From contig CM039502.1 of assembly GCA_022432975.1 (NCBI GenBank), forward strand, positions 610,375 through 674,374: 64,000 nt of DNA, in the 5' to 3' direction. The DNA comes from Begonia masoniana. Lineage: Eukaryota > Streptophyta > Magnoliopsida > Cucurbitales > Begoniaceae. The notes beneath the pieces are model-generated. The model searched no databases and was not told the DNA's origin. It worked only from the letters and a program-made list of their open reading frames with translations. This document shows positions 23,546-36,959 of the stretch, piece after piece; within the stretch, counting starts at the first letter, position 1; every line of letters starts with the position of its first letter. The position numbers and the translations under genes are program-made.

Positions 23546-25310
23546 TGACAAGGAGATAATCTTAGTTTCTGAATATGTCATTGTGGATACCACCAGAAAG
23601 AAAAAACTGACTGATTGCCATTATTTTCCCGGCTGCCTACTTCGTGATTTCTTCTAGTTTCTTTTTTTTTCAACTTTTTTGGATCTACTTTCAATGAATC
23701 ACGACGGGAACATTGTCTGGTGTTTTTTACTGTTCATCATTGCTCATAAAATCTGCAGAAAATGACAGTTCAAACTATAATTGATAAGAGATGTATAAAT
23801 GGTCATGGCTTAAACAAGGTTTTCCTGGGTTTTCATGCTAGAAAAAGCACAAGTTGCAGAAGAAGAATAAAGATGATATACAGTCATTGAATTTCACGCT
23901 AGATGTTGAAAAGAAGAGAGAAGAGGATGATCCAGTTCTTGTATTTCTGTCCTCGAAATGAAAGACAGACCCATGAGTTGAAGACCATTCCCTACCTCAA
24001 TCTATATAATATTAAATATATAGTTTGTAGGCTTTATTTTACATTTCGAGTGTTCTTCGTGTATCTATTCCAAATTTTGAAAAAGTGGGTTATGTTCAAG
24101 ATGTAAATTAAATTGTTCTAACGATGTCTTTTTTATTAATTTATGCTATTTAAATTCTAAGTGAATATTTTCATAATTTGGATAGATTATTATTTGGAAT
24201 GGAAATAGTTTATTTGATTTTAATAAAATATTATTTTTTGTTTTCTTTTAAGGCTTTTAAAAAAGAATGAGATTTGTATTTAATTGATTTTCTCTCTATG
24301 TCACACCTCATGACAATCATAACTCAAGAGGGAACCAAACTGCATGTCATATGTCGACACCAGCGTGTGAATAGAATTTCAAATTACAATGACACGTGGC
24401 AAAATTTACTTTCTCTGAGCGCAAATTATATGAAACCACGTGTCTCTTATGACTGAGTCTGAAGTGAATTGTTCTCCAAACTTGGTCTGGATTCTACATA
24501 AGATTTTATTCCAAAAATCTCCACAAATTAGGGCTCAAATCTCCAAAAATTAGCTCAAGAATTCAATTAAGAATATTTTCTTTCTTTATTTTGGGATATT
24601 TTATGCACTATATAATAGGGCCCCAATAAGAATTCAATTTCCTTAGTTTTTCACTTATTATCATATTTTCTTTATAGAACTTATAATGATAATGTGTGTT
24701 TTATGCTAAAAATATTGGCGAGGTTAGAGATGAAATTATTTGTTCATAAATTAAATGGAGGTTTGGTTATTTTGTTCTTCGATGTTTAAATATTAGAGTG
24801 ATTTTAATTATTTTATATTCATCTTTGTGTGTTAATTTTATATAATTTTAATCATGCTTTCTTTATATAATTTTGTATACAAATCTATCATATTATTTTA
24901 TTAGAATATTGTTCTTCAAGTTAAATGTAAATCACTCGAATACATATTTTATCTATAAAAAAAAAACAAATCTGAAATTGATGTGCTTAAACAACTAATA
25001 AATTCTCGAACCCTGGCTACTTTTTTTGTTATTGATTTCTCCACACAAAAATAATATCTTTTAAATTGCCTCATTTTAGTCACAAAATTCATTTTTCATT
25101 TATTTTTGTTTTAACATATCTATTGCTTTATTTTGGTTTATCGTTCTTGATTAAGTTTTTAGCTACATCCTCGTTGAACCAACCGCCCAAAATCAAGCTG
25201 CAATTGACTGCTTAGTAGTGTACAATTTGGGCGTAATCATACTCCAAACAAATTCTTGTCTCGATTTTACACAAATGTTATACTACTAGACAAATTTCGA
25301 CTTTTATTGC
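23546..25310. other. Transporter 3' region and AT-rich spacer
   Basis: The first few hundred bases are likely 3' untranslated sequence of the transporter. Beyond that I see no gene; short open frames here have no recognisable content. Confidence 0.45.
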
Positions 25311-25803
25311 GGAGTCATCAATCCTCTAAATACAATATTGTCTGCTTTGAGTCAAAATTGGCACGATTTTCTTATTGGGGTTAACCCAAAACATATTATA
25401 TTTGGTATTTAAGATGAATCTACTTATAAATCATTCACTTTTCATCATCTCAAACAATATGTGATTGTGCACCGCCACTGGTATGAAATAAACTCTCACA
25501 ATCAGCAAAATTTTAGACAACTCTTGCCTTTACAGGGTGGCAGTCACAATTCCCCCACTTAGGGCTCCGTTGGCGATACTTTCGGTTGTGTCTTTCACTC
25601 TGATATTATTTGTGAAGTCGTCAATCCTTCTTATACAATATAATCTAAAACTTGCATAGTTTTTTTTTTTTTTTTTTTTCGTTAGCCAAAAAACGTGTTA
25701 TACCAGTTAGTGAGAAAAATCCACTTATAAACTATTCACTTTTACTCTTTCAAATAATGTAAGATTATATATCTCACTGGTATGAGTCGAGTTTTCACAA
25801 TCA
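25311..25803 (+). repeat. Dispersed ~200-bp repeat, copies 2 and 3
   Basis: Two copies, about 25311-25505 and 25612-25803, sit in tandem about 300 bases apart. Each has GTC(A)ATCCTxxxxATACAATAT, a poly-T or TTCTTATTGG part, CTTATAAAxxATTCACTTTT, TCAAAxAATxTxxGATT and ACTGGTATGA. Same family as 13054-13275 and 30573-30745. Confidence 0.6.
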
Positions 25804-26970
25804 AGAGAGTACTAAAGGATGACCACGTATTCGTGTACGAACAAACAACAAAGACCCAACCCAACCCCACACAAACAGAACCAAAAACGTTGTTTGGAAG
25901 GAATGAATTGTCTGTAAAACCCCTAGTAATGAGACATAACATCAACTAATTTGTTTTTCTTACCTTGTCTTATACAATTACAAAACAGTACAAAATTTGA
26001 AGACTTACTTGCCTTGTGCCTCCATGATTAGATATTAATGCTTTTCTCCAACTCCATAGCCAGAAGAAGTCAAGGCCAACAACAAAATTGTCTTCATCAT
26101 TTATTTCAGGAACCTATCTCCCTAACACCTCACATGGCTTACACAGACTGATTATTATGTCCATTACAGGTGTCTGCAAGAATGGATGGTAGACGAAAGT
26201 CTTCTGAACATCTTAGTAGTATATATATATATATATATATATATTGATTGATCTAAGTACGATGGTTTTACTTTTTAGTATGATCCATACTTTGAAAATA
26301 GAAAGAAGAAACTCACCAAACGGAAGCGTAGATGTTTGTTCAACACTGGTACTTTGTATGTCCTATGATTTACGTGAAGATTTACTTTAACTGCTAAAAT
26401 ATTTTCTGTTTTGAACAAAACGTTTTGATTTCTTATTCTCTTACAACTCATTTGATCTGAGATTAGCTTTCACAATTATTTGATTTTGATCCGATCTCCA
26501 CCATAATAGATTTTCATGGTTGAAAATCCGAAGTTATTTTCCCATCGACCAAACAAGATTTTAGATTTTCATATCACTCTCTCTTTCTCTCTTGTGACTT
26601 CTTTTACAACCGTCCAAGTTGGTCCGGCAACCCTCCATATGGCGTCAAATGAATCCTTTTGTATTTTATATTAAACTAAGAACAATATCTTCTCTTTAAC
26701 GAAGATTTAGGTGATGAGTTCTTGTTTGGCTCGACCTTAATTACAATAATTTTCCCCTATATTCAAGTGGGTTGTTTCCCGACGAACATGGAAATGCTTT
26801 TTCTATCCGAAAGTCTGCTCAAATAATCCAAAACTTTGTTTATTTTGATTAACAATGCTGATTACATACCAGTAATTTATAAATTTGGAGGCCTGCTTTC
26901 TGTTTGTGTAAGAAAGAGACTGCTTACTTATCTACCTCCTTCTTCTTCGCCATTTTCAACCACTTTTAGA
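25804..26970. other. Intergenic region upstream of the DUF4228 gene
   Basis: No gene recognised. Contains an AT dinucleotide run at about 26218-26245. The last 100 bases, ending in a GA run at 26970-26985, are probably the leader of the DUF4228 gene. Confidence 0.4.
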
Positions 26971-26985
26971 GAGAGAGAGAGAGAG

Positions 26986-27883
26986 ATGGGGAATTGTCAA
27001 GCCATAGATGCAGCTTCACTGGAAGTAAAACATCCAGATGGGAAAATAGAGAGGTTATATTATGCGGTGACGGCGAGTGAAGTGATGAGGGTGAATCAAG
27101 GTCACTACGTTACTCAGATCATTCCGTTGTCCGCCGTTGATTCTGATGACAAAGAAAACGACGGCCTTACCGCCACCGTCCGTTTTACTCGGGTGAAGCT
27201 CCTCAGACCTACCGATACTCTCTCTCTTGGCCATTCTTACAGGCTCGTTACCACTGAAGGTAATGCTTTTCTCCCTTCTTCTCCGGCATCATTTTCTTGT
27301 TTTCTGTAAATTTTCTAGACGTCAGAAATTAAACCCTGAAACGATTAAGAAAAAAAAAAAAAATTAAAGAACAGACTGATAAATCTTGAATTTATAGTAC
27401 TTAGACGACGAAACGTTCTCATTATTTCATAATTCATTATGGTAAGAGAACAAATATGTAGAGAGAATTTGGGCTATATCCCTCTTGGTTTGAGCATTAA
27501 ACAGCCATTAATGAGTCTCTTGTTGCAGAGGTAATGAAGGTGTTGAGGACAAAGAAATACGCTAAAACGAGAAAACAGCAACGATCAGAAAAAATCACGC
27601 AGATTCAGTCAGAAAAGGCTCAGATTTCAAGTTCTGATCAAGCAAAAAGAGAGTTTCAGAAGAAGACGTACGAGGTATGTGTATACATTAAAGAATTCGC
27701 CGGCCAGCCATGATCATCATTTCCTTACTGTTTAACGTTTTAGCTTACAGTGGGGTTTAATTAATTTTTCAGGGAAGGAGACATGAAGGAAGTGGAGCGA
27801 TGACAAAACCAGTGAACCCAAAATCATGGCGTCCATCGTTGAACAGCATCTCTGAGGGTTCAGTCGAATCACGTTCAAAGTGA
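26986..27883 (+). CDS. DUF4228 domain protein
   Basis: Three exons: 26986-27259, 27529-27674 and 27773-27883 (TGA), all GT-AG and in phase, giving 176 residues, the normal size. It begins MGNCQAIDAASLEVKHPDGK, then RLYYAVTASEVMRVNQGHYV and LRPTDTLSLGHSYRLVTTEE, the signature of the plant DUF4228 (PADRE) family. MGNC is a likely N-myristoylation/palmitoylation site and so a possible membrane anchor (inference). The middle is basic (KKYAKTRKQQR), and the end carries the conserved WRPSLNSISE. Family members respond to stress and pathogens; the biochemical role is unknown. The start codon follows directly on a GA microsatellite. An upstream in-frame extension of 50 codons is probably leader. Confidence 0.95.
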
Positions 27884-30572
27884 AAAATACAGATCAAATT
27901 CCTCAATCCTCGGAAGTGGGTCTTGAAAGTAATAAGAATATTTAAGAAACAACTAAAGACATGTGAATAGCGACAAAGAGATCACGCTTCTCTTAACTGG
28001 AATTCTATTTTTACTTATTTTTTTCTGTTTCCATAGTTTTTTGTGTCTTTTCAAAAAAGTCATCGTCTTCTTCCCCAATTTAACCTATTTTTAATAAAAA
28101 ACAACTGTGTTTAATTAAACCGCTTCCACACAGCCATCTTCTTCGATTCTCTCCTCTCGCTCTTCTGTAAATTTCGTGTGCAAATGTTGGGTTTAGTTTC
28201 ATTTTTTTTTATATGATATCATCTTCAGAGCAAGGCTCCAAAGCCTATTTTTACTCCCACAAACAAATCGTCCCTGCAATTCTGGGGAGTCTTCAAGTTG
28301 GAAGCTTTTCTAAGGTTGAGCAACTGCCATTAGATTCACGACCATCTCTGTTTTCTGCAATTCGCTGCCTTCAATCTCTTAAAGCAATTTTCCTCCATTT
28401 GACTTCCATGTAATCTCTCCCTCCAATCCGCCCCCACAATGCGTCTTCAATTCTGTAAAGTTGCTTGAATCCATTAGAATGCAAATGGGTCGCTACAAAG
28501 AGGTTGAAGAAGATAGTCTTGAATGAGGTTTCTGGTTTGGGCTTGAACGTTCGAGCCAGGCAAGAAGGTTTCAAAGTCGGGCTTTATTCCAACAGGTTGG
28601 GCTCCTCAAATACTAATCTGAAGTGTGAGAAATAATCATCAAGAAGAACATTGATCTCGTCAACGCCTTGTTCAAACTTCAAAGTATATAAGAAAAGTAG
28701 AAACTAAACAGCAATTAAAATAAATTTAAAGGTAAAAAAAGGTTAAGTGGGGAATAAAATAGAGATGATGAAGCAGAAGACTCCTTTGTCTCCACTCTGG
28801 AAATTACGAATGAGGTCCAGAGCTAGGCACACTAGCGCACAGGCAAAATCTGCAAACGACGCTCCATTCTTTTTCCCTTTTCCATGGCATCCAAAGCCAT
28901 TTGCATGAGCTGTAAAAAAATAAAAGGCAGACCTTTTTCTAGCTGGTTATTTCTCTGCATTTCCTTCATAGCTCGCATACTCAGTATTTCAATATCCAAC
29001 ACTGGTTTATCATGTTTTTAAGTTAATTTTGAACTCTTTAACCCATGTCCTGCAACTGCTTTCAAAACCTGAGAAAGATGAATCGATTAAGATCATTTGC
29101 TTCTAGTGTTTTCAGTGAAATCATCTAAAAAAAAAAGCTGAATTTTGACGCTCCTCTCTCTCTCTCTCTCTCCTCTTTTTTCTTTTCACGAGCGCCAGAA
29201 AGTTGGCACTTTTCTTTCACCCACTAAAAAACAAATGCTTCCCCAAACCCTAAATTATTCAAAGGGAGGAGGAGGAAAGAAAATTCGGCTTTTGGGGATA
29301 AGTTAAATTTGTCTAGATTCTTCGCTTTAAAACATGTAGTTTTTTGTATGGTTGAAACAACTAGGCTTGGCAAGTCCTACGACCCAAAGATATACAGAAT
29401 CTAATCAAAAAGGATAATGGTCCCTCCCCATTTCCCTCCTTCCTTGCCACTGTTTCAAACTTTCTTCGCAGTGCTGCTGTAGTTTTCAATGAGTCTCCTA
29501 TAAACTTCTGAAGTTGTGGATTATTTATCGAAACAGTTCTTAGACTGAGTCATCCTGTTCAGGCAGATTCAGACAGAACAGGAGTTTAGCTCTTAGCCAT
29601 TATGATTAACAAAATAAAGCTGCATCGCAAAAGAGAAAGTTAAAAGAAAGCACAGACTTTTATGGTGGGAGCCGAAGAGGTGACAAAATCCAAAGCTCAC
29701 ATTCAGGTTTCCTCCTTTCTTTACCCATCACGCCCCCATCAAACCGACCAAGTTGCGGGCAGATATGGCCGATGGGCTACCGGCTACCTCCCTTATCAGA
29801 TTACCCCCAACCCCCATCCCAAGTCTCCATCGCCTTGAAATCTGAAGAATATATTCTCTCTACCATTAAACCTCTGTATACAACTTTCTCGCAGCTTCAA
29901 AAACTTAAGCTTAGATTAAAAGAATTCAGTTATAATAAATTGTCGTAAATATTAAATTAGACATGATATAATTAGAGAGAAAATAAGAGAAAAAATCTCT
30001 CGAAAAACATTATTTTTCTTGTAATTTGGAGTGATACTTCGCGCAACAACATAACGTTACATAAATAAAATTTCGCTGTTAGAGTTTTTGATCATGAACA
30101 TAAGACGATTTTATCGAAACCACGTAACTATGTATTTTTTTATTTATTTTCAATTATTTTTGATTAATTTCTCATATCATTTATAATAAATGCTCGTGAC
30201 TAGGTTAATCCATTGTTTCATTTTTTTCAAATGGGTAGTGACTAAAGTCAAGTCCTCCCATCAAACATAAAGGAGATAGTAACGTCTGAGATTTATGCAA
30301 GTGTCCTTTGCCTGTCGAGTATATAACTTTTATTTATTTTTAAATCCTAAGACTATACTCCAACATAAATTGATCAGCTGTCCATAAATTGTCTGTATTC
30401 ACCTTATTATTATTGTTCTGTTTTCTCAGTGGTCCATCAAAGACGCCATTATTTTGATGTTTATGAGCAGGAAATGAGTCGCTTTCTGTGGGCATTTCCA
30501 TTTTTTTAGCTCTCAAAGTAGTTCTTATATGGTCTCTAATGCGTAGAAGACCTGTACCTGTTATTATATTGT
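27884..30572. other. Intergenic region
   Basis: The first 200 bases are likely 3' untranslated sequence of the DUF4228 gene. A 47-codon frame at 28765-28908 (MMKQKTPLSPLWKLRMRS start) and frames of about 67 codons near 28213-28574 have no recognisable family, and I do not call them. A CT run lies at 29153-29172. Confidence 0.4.
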
Positions 30573-30745
30573 CGAGTCATTCCGTTCTCGCAGTATAATA
30601 TTATCTGTTTTGTCGAAGCACGCATAGATTTATTTTTGAGTAAGTATGAATAAAAATTCTACTTATAAATTACTCAATTTTTACTTTTTCAAACTACATG
30701 AGATTGTCCACATTTACTGGTATGAGTTAGACCCTCACAGTTAAT
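30573..30745 (+). repeat. Dispersed ~200-bp repeat, copy 4
   Basis: GTATAATATTATCTGTTTTG, then CTACTTATAAATTACTCAAT, TTTTTCAAACTACATGAGAT and ACTGGTATGA, in the same order and orientation as the copies at 13.1 and 25.3-25.8 kb. Confidence 0.55.
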
Positions 30746-31655
30746 AAAATATTGAGTCGTCATTACTATCGCAAGACTAACTCCAGCTCATTACTATCGC
30801 AAGACGAACTCCAGCGTATATCCTCACCAACTTCCATTGTTGAACAATGGCTTGGACCTGTAAGGTTGTTATGAGCCATGCAGAAAGAAATTCTACGCAC
30901 TGTAAAAAGTTACTTATATTGTTTTGATTCCATTACAGCCACAAAGCGACCCAAACAAAATGACCCAGAGACATTTTGTAATTTGTTGCAAGGGGCTGAA
31001 AGAACAAAATTAAATTAAAAATTCCAGTAAAAAAGGAAAATAAAAAGATTATCACACGCGAGAATCGTGTGAACACTTCACTCAAAAAAACTCAGAAGAT
31101 TGTTAGGCCGATTCTCGATTAATCATCCATGGCCGAACAAAAAGAAACAAGAGACAGTCTTCTGCTTTTGCACACAACACCCACTTTAAAAAAGTCGTCT
31201 TGGGAGGTGGAGACATTGACATTAATCCCAGTTGAACATTTCAAACTTCCATGCTTAACCCATCGATTTCCTCTCTTTTTGGGTCCCAGTCCTGCGGCCA
31301 TTGCAGAAGATAACCACTTCAAGCTTTGAATTCAATGCCCACTTCCACGGCAATCCATCTCTCTCTCACACTAAAAAAAATCAACTAATTCATCCCCTAC
31401 CCCCTAGGGAATCAGCAAACGCCATTAAGGAATGACTGTTGCCCACCAAGATATAATAAATTTATATATATCTTCTTCCCAAACTCTTAGATAAACTAAA
31501 CATTTCTACGTTAATTTGAGGCTCCCTCTCTCTCACTCACTAGACAAGCTGGACCAGTACCTTTTTCTCTCTCTCCCTCCTTTGTTTTTTGTTCTCATAT
31601 TCATATCTTTTCTCCCAAGTCCAAACCAGGAACTTTCGTTTGTCACATCTACCCA

Positions 31656-34278
31656 TTAGCAGTTGTTTAATCTTCTCCTTTTATGAGGTGATGACAAGGA
31701 CGATAATGATGAATCACTGGACCTCCGTCTCGTACAAATCGTTGTCACTCGTGGCTGCGGTAAAATCTTCGGCTGTGTCGATCTCCGGTGGCTGCGGCCT
31801 ATTGATTCTTGCATTAGTCGGTAGCAGCAAATGATTTTCTCCTACACATCAGAAAAAAATTACCCCTTTTTCTTAAATCAGACATTCATTCTCATAATTT
31901 CATTCTTACTTTGCTTAGCCCTTTGCACCACATTTCAGCTTCTCCAGGATTTGCGAGTGACAAGCTTGGGATTTCATTTGCCGCACAAAGTAAAGCTGCA
32001 ACAGCTATACACGACGGCCGGTGGACGAGAAAGCTGTCTTCTGGTACATAATAGAAGTTAATCACCGATTTGGCAACGTCAACCATATTTCTAGGTTCTG
32101 TGAATTTTACCTCGTATACTCGATAGAATAATGTCTCCAGCTCGTGAGACTAGAAAACCCGTAAAAGTTCCGGTCGGTTCGAGCTTGCATGCAAAAAAAC
32201 CGATGAAGCTGAACGGTGTTATGGATCGTAATCGCCAATCTAAAACGCTCAGCACAAAAAGCTCCATTCGAAATACTGTTTTAGATTCAAATATGTATTT
32301 AGCTCCTTCAACCTACAAATTGATACAGTAAAGTACTCCGTAAGATACGGTTACAGTGAAAGAGAAAAGATAAAACAAGGGAAATACCTGAAGATCCAGT
32401 AAAGAAGGAGCCATTGTTTCCTCTATCTTAGCCGCTAGTGACAAGCAAGCAACAGAGAGGAGTTGTATTGGCCACCCATTTGCTTGCTGACAAATTTAGA
32501 TAAGTTATGTATTATTATTGAGTTTGGGTATAATTAGGCTCTAAATGTCTAGCAATATTATCCTTAAGCAAAAATATATTAAAAAATTAAGCACAAGACT
32601 CTGTTTTAACTCTCGTCGAGTCAATGTCTATGCATATATTATGTAGGAAGATAAGCCAGCCACTGCAGGCGGATGTCACGTGACTTAGAAATAATAATAA
32701 TAATAATATGGGTTAACAACAATTTCATCATCAAATTATGAGATTAATTTGAATCACCCTCTAAACTAAAAATTCTAACCACTGACACTTTAAACTATCC
32801 AAAATGTAACAAATCGAATTCTGACGAGGCCAATCACCCCTCGTTCTGTCTATTACTTACGAACTGTCTTTCAAAATGAAAGATGTAGTCATTGAAGTTC
32901 TTCTCATTTTCTCGTCCCCATTTTCCTGCAACTAATGAGAGATTCCTACAACTAATGGAAGAGGCAGTCATTGAATGATGAAGAGTTAACAAAGTATATA
33001 GATCAGTAATTTGTTCTTAAGCATAATGTTCTCAAAATTATGATTGAAATGGTGGGTCACTGCCCCCGGATTGGGCCCACATTCTCAAACGTAATGAGAA
33101 ATGAGAGTCTCCGTCCTAATTTTGAGAACGGGAGGGATCGTTTCTTCAAAACGGGAGACCGATCCCCAACAATATATAAATTCAGAACGGGAGATAATCG
33201 GTCTCCCGCCAGGATTTAATTGGTTACATTTTAGATATTTTAATATTTTACTTGTTAGAATTTTTAGTTTAACGGTGTTTCAAATTAAGTTACTAGAGTT
33301 AAAATAGATTTAAACCCTACTAATAATAAAACGGTACGTTCTCATAGAAAGTCAATAGAATAATAAAGGACGAAAATTAATTATTAATGAAATAAGAATA
33401 AGCACAATGATGAAAAGATTAGTTAAGATTTAGAATGTAGTTGTAATAGCCACAACTGGCTTTTTTCTGTTCATTAGAACCAGTCAATTAAAAACGTAAA
33501 CAGTATTAAAGTTGAATCTCGAGGTGATTATCTCTGTAATCCTTTTACGAAAGTCCAGGAATCGTGATAGCTTAAACCGATATATATATATATGTTTACC
33601 GGCAATCGGCGAGAATGAAGGAACCGATCCAAGTAGTTGACGGAGAGGTACGCCGTCAATGGTTGAAACCCATAACAGTCTTGAACCTACAAAAAGAGGG
33701 TATACAATATTTACAGGCCTATTCTAAGTCGTCGGAGTAAATCTCAGAAGCGTTATAATCTGACTATTCTATGAAGTTTCACTTGTTTGATCGGAATATT
33801 GAGAGGAGACATCATAACATGTAATAAATACTCGAATGATGATAAATCAAGGAATAAAAGGTAGACCGGAAGAAGGGCCGGAGGCGATAAACTCAGATCT
33901 ATGTGCCTCAGATGCAGTGATTATTGCAGAAGAAGGACCAGAGGGGCATTATCGTTATATTAGTTAACTATCTGTCCGATCATTCAATAGTTGCGAAAAC
34001 AAAACTGGAAAGGATGAGAAATCCAATCGTACCTTGAGAATCCATGCAACAGACTCGGCCCTTGCAGAAGCGTCCATCAACTTCGATTGAAAACCCAACA
34101 AATAGTCGCCTTCTGGTACGAATTGTCTCTCGTCTTCAATCAATCCGGCGATCGATTCCTCTAGTGACGCCGTAGATTCCAGTTCCGACGAGCTTCCTGG
34201 TGACTCTTCTGGCAATATTTCAGACGAGTCTTCGTCGCAGAGTAGGTCGGAGAAGCAATCAAAGCACGAGACGGACAT
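31656..34278 (-). CDS. CYCD1: D1-type cyclin
   Basis: Six exons on the minus strand: 34033-34278, 33600-33686, 32388-32486, 32111-32312, 31910-32037 and 31656-31841 (TAA). All junctions are GT-AG and phases agree, giving 315 residues. The protein would activate a CDKA kinase to phosphorylate the retinoblastoma-related protein at G1/S in the nucleus. Residues 12-16 are LLCDE, the LxCxE retinoblastoma-binding motif. The cyclin box follows: SVAWILKVQDCYGFQPLTAY, LSVNYLDRFLHSRRLP, WPIQLLSVACLSLAAKIEE, VEGAKYIFESKTVFRMELF and VLDWRLRSITPFSFIGFF; the C-terminal cyclin fold has HRPSCIAVAALLCAANEIP. The last exon is basic and serine-rich and stops after KRRRLNNC, shorter than many relatives. Intron 2 is the longest (1.1 kb). 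A run of 24 Gs lies upstream at 34413-34436. Confidence 0.95.
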
Positions 34279-34412
34279 GGTGGCCGATAAGGATTCTTCA
34301 TTATCGTTTCATAATTCCAGTCCGGTTTCCAAACTCGCCGGCTACTCGTCGGAGAAGACAACACGGGACTGAAACTGAAAGCAAGAAAAAGAGAGTGGAG
34401 GTGCACGACAGA

Positions 34413-34436
34413 GGGGGGGGGGGGGGGGGGGGGGGG
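34413..34436. repeat. Uninterrupted run of 24 Gs in the cyclin leader region
   Basis: Plus-strand poly-G (poly-C in the sense of CYCD1), followed by TGGG, about 135 bases upstream of the cyclin start codon. It is probably in the promoter or 5' leader and can form G-quadruplexes on the template strand. Homopolymer length is prone to sequencing error. Confidence 0.9.
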
Positions 34437-34439
34437 TGG

Positions 34440-36959
34440 GAAGAGAGAAAGACGATTGGGTTTACTGGGGACTGGGGAGTGTAGTCTATTTATCAGAAAT
34501 AGACATGAGGGAGGGAGAGAGAGCTGGCCAACTGCCAAGGCAAGTCTTTTTCTTCTGTTCTGGTATAGTTTTCTATGTTTTTGTAGCGGAAAATAGTGGA
34601 GGGAGGAGGAAAATGAGGAAAAAATCTCCGCCATTAAACTTTAGACGCCGAGAAATTTCGGGTAAACGGGAATGTGATTTTTGTTGTTTGGACGGAAAAT
34701 GATATAATTTTCCGACAAAAAGTTTCCTAGTTTGCTGCAAAAGAAAATTGATTAACAAGAGTTTTACGCTTCTGTTGGGCCGACTCCTCCATCTAATCAA
34801 AGAAAGAGATAATCTTTGTAAGCAGGTTGTTTTTTTTTTTTTAATCTATAAATAATTGGTTATTCTATAGCTACACCACCGTCCAGTGAGGGATTCCGGC
34901 CGGCGAAGGGCCGAGTGAGTTGTATTAAGGAATCAAGATGTATGCAGGGGAATCCACCATAAGTAGAGATTGGTGGGTGCCCGCCTGAGTGAGTGAGAGA
35001 TTACGTTACGAGGCCATTAAAATGGAAGCACTAATAATGGTAGAAATTTTAATGCAGTGTTTGCTTTTTCTTTTTTCGTAACAATTTCCAAATATTTAAT
35101 TCAGTTTTAATATTCAATTTCATCCAAATTTGTCACGCTACCAAATATTAAATTAAAAATAATATTATATTTAATTATCATAATTTAATAATTAATAAAT
35201 ATCGGTAAGAAGTCAGAGCTAAAATTATAGGTTAACACATTCATTACCTTTAAATTAATGGGATTTGGAAGTGTTTGACCAAGTTTGCTTTAGATATAAA
35301 CATGTAACATGTTATAATTGACAATGCTAAACACGATTTGAAATAAAATGTGGCATGAATGTTTCAAGTGACGTAGTTTTGTTTTAGAGTGCAATATCAC
35401 GATCACTGATGGCATAAAGGGTGGATAAAACAAGAAATTTAATAAAGTGGGAATTATCATTTTCATAACTATTTCTTTCTTTTTCCATTTCAAACTTGGA
35501 TCATTTGTCATTTGGCTCACTCGATTTTCATCACAAGACTATTTGTAGTTCCATTATGTTCAACTTTCTGTCTCCTCCAATGTTTCCCAACCAAAAGTTA
35601 AGCCTAACACTATTGCTAATGAAATCATAATTAATAAATCAAACCATTACCTGCTATTCTTGAAATTATAGAACTGGAGCTGAAACTATTGGTAGGTAGA
35701 ACCAGCCTATAGTAGAGCCGAACCGCACGAGTCACTTAAACCCACGTATTCATATAGGTTTTGTCCACCCCTAGGACCACAAGAAACCTAATTATATTCC
35801 ATTTTTAGGGTAGGATTAGATTAATCATGTGGTTGTATTTTCTCACTATGGACCCTCCTATTGAAATTATATATTTTTTGTTGTAATGCATGATGATCTT
35901 TTGAAATCATCACTTAACCTAAGTGCTTAAAGAATTAATAGGTTTCGGTTTGATTCAACTATGAAAAGTTGCCAACTTCCAATATAAGCAGCCATAAAGG
36001 TGACTTTAATTAGTTTGTACTTATCTTTGTCTATGTTGATCGGAAAACTTATTATTGTCGTGATTATTATTTTCTTTAATTTAATAATTTAAGTTAACCT
36101 TACACACCATTAAATTGATATGGGTAACTTAAGCTTAATCAACCATTGAAATCAAGAGATGGTAGGTTATTTATTATTCGCAAAGCAATATTAAATAAAT
36201 AAATAATAAAAGAAATAAAAAAAAAATCCACCTGTTGTCATTAAAACAAAACATTGTCTTTCCAACCACCACCAAGCACAAGTCAAAGTTTGCATAAGAA
36301 ATTCCACCCTCTTCAATTTCACAATTCTTCGGTTAATTAATTAATTAAATGATGTTATTACTTAGTATAATACACACGTGACTGTATATGCACCTCGTTT
36401 GACTCGTGACCAAAAAAATGAAATACTAAAATACCAAAATTTTAATAATCTTACGTTTTTCCCTTGCTATACATTATTCCCATTACATACTTCCTACTTT
36501 TGGAATTAACTTTATTCATACCGGAAGAGTTTTTATTTTTATTTATTATTTAACGGAGTTTAATACAAGATTAACATTATAATACATGCTGGAACAATAG
36601 ACAAGATTGAAAAGACTAGACAATGAAACGATTGGGGGTGTGTTTGGTGGAGGTGAATAATTGTAGAGGGTCCTCTGTTTTATTATTATTATTATTTTTC
36701 TCTCGTCATCCCACCAACTCTCTAACTCTGCAGTTTGGGAATTGTTGAAACTGTCACAGGCATGCTGGCATGTCTCTATTTCAAATCAATCACTCCCCAA
36801 ACTACAGCTCCCCAATTTGAGGCACGTAACGTCTCATTTATATATACACTATACTTAATCTATAATTTATTGTCAAATCATATGTTATAAATGTCTTGTA
36901 TTCCCAAAAAAGGTTGGGTTTCATTTTAACAGGCCTAGATAAAGCCCAAATCAAAATAC
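34440..36959. other. CYCD1 upstream region and AT-rich spacer
   Basis: No coding exon seen. The part up to about 34800 is probably promoter. At 35760-35775 GGTTTTGTCCACCCCTAG resembles an hAT-type right terminus, but no left end was found. Confidence 0.4.

Noticed and set aside
31119..31329. Overlapping frames of about 67 codons on both strands
   Set aside because: No recognisable family, no splice context, and both strands are open by chance; downstream of the cyclin stop.
34161..34634. 157-codon minus-strand frame with a proline run
   Set aside because: The prolines come from the 24-base G/C homopolymer, and the frame overlaps the CYCD1 exon 1 in another phase; it is leader sequence.
35690..35776. 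hAT-type right terminus (GGTTTTGTCCACCCCTAG)
   Set aside because: No left end or target duplication found within several kilobases, so not listed as an element.
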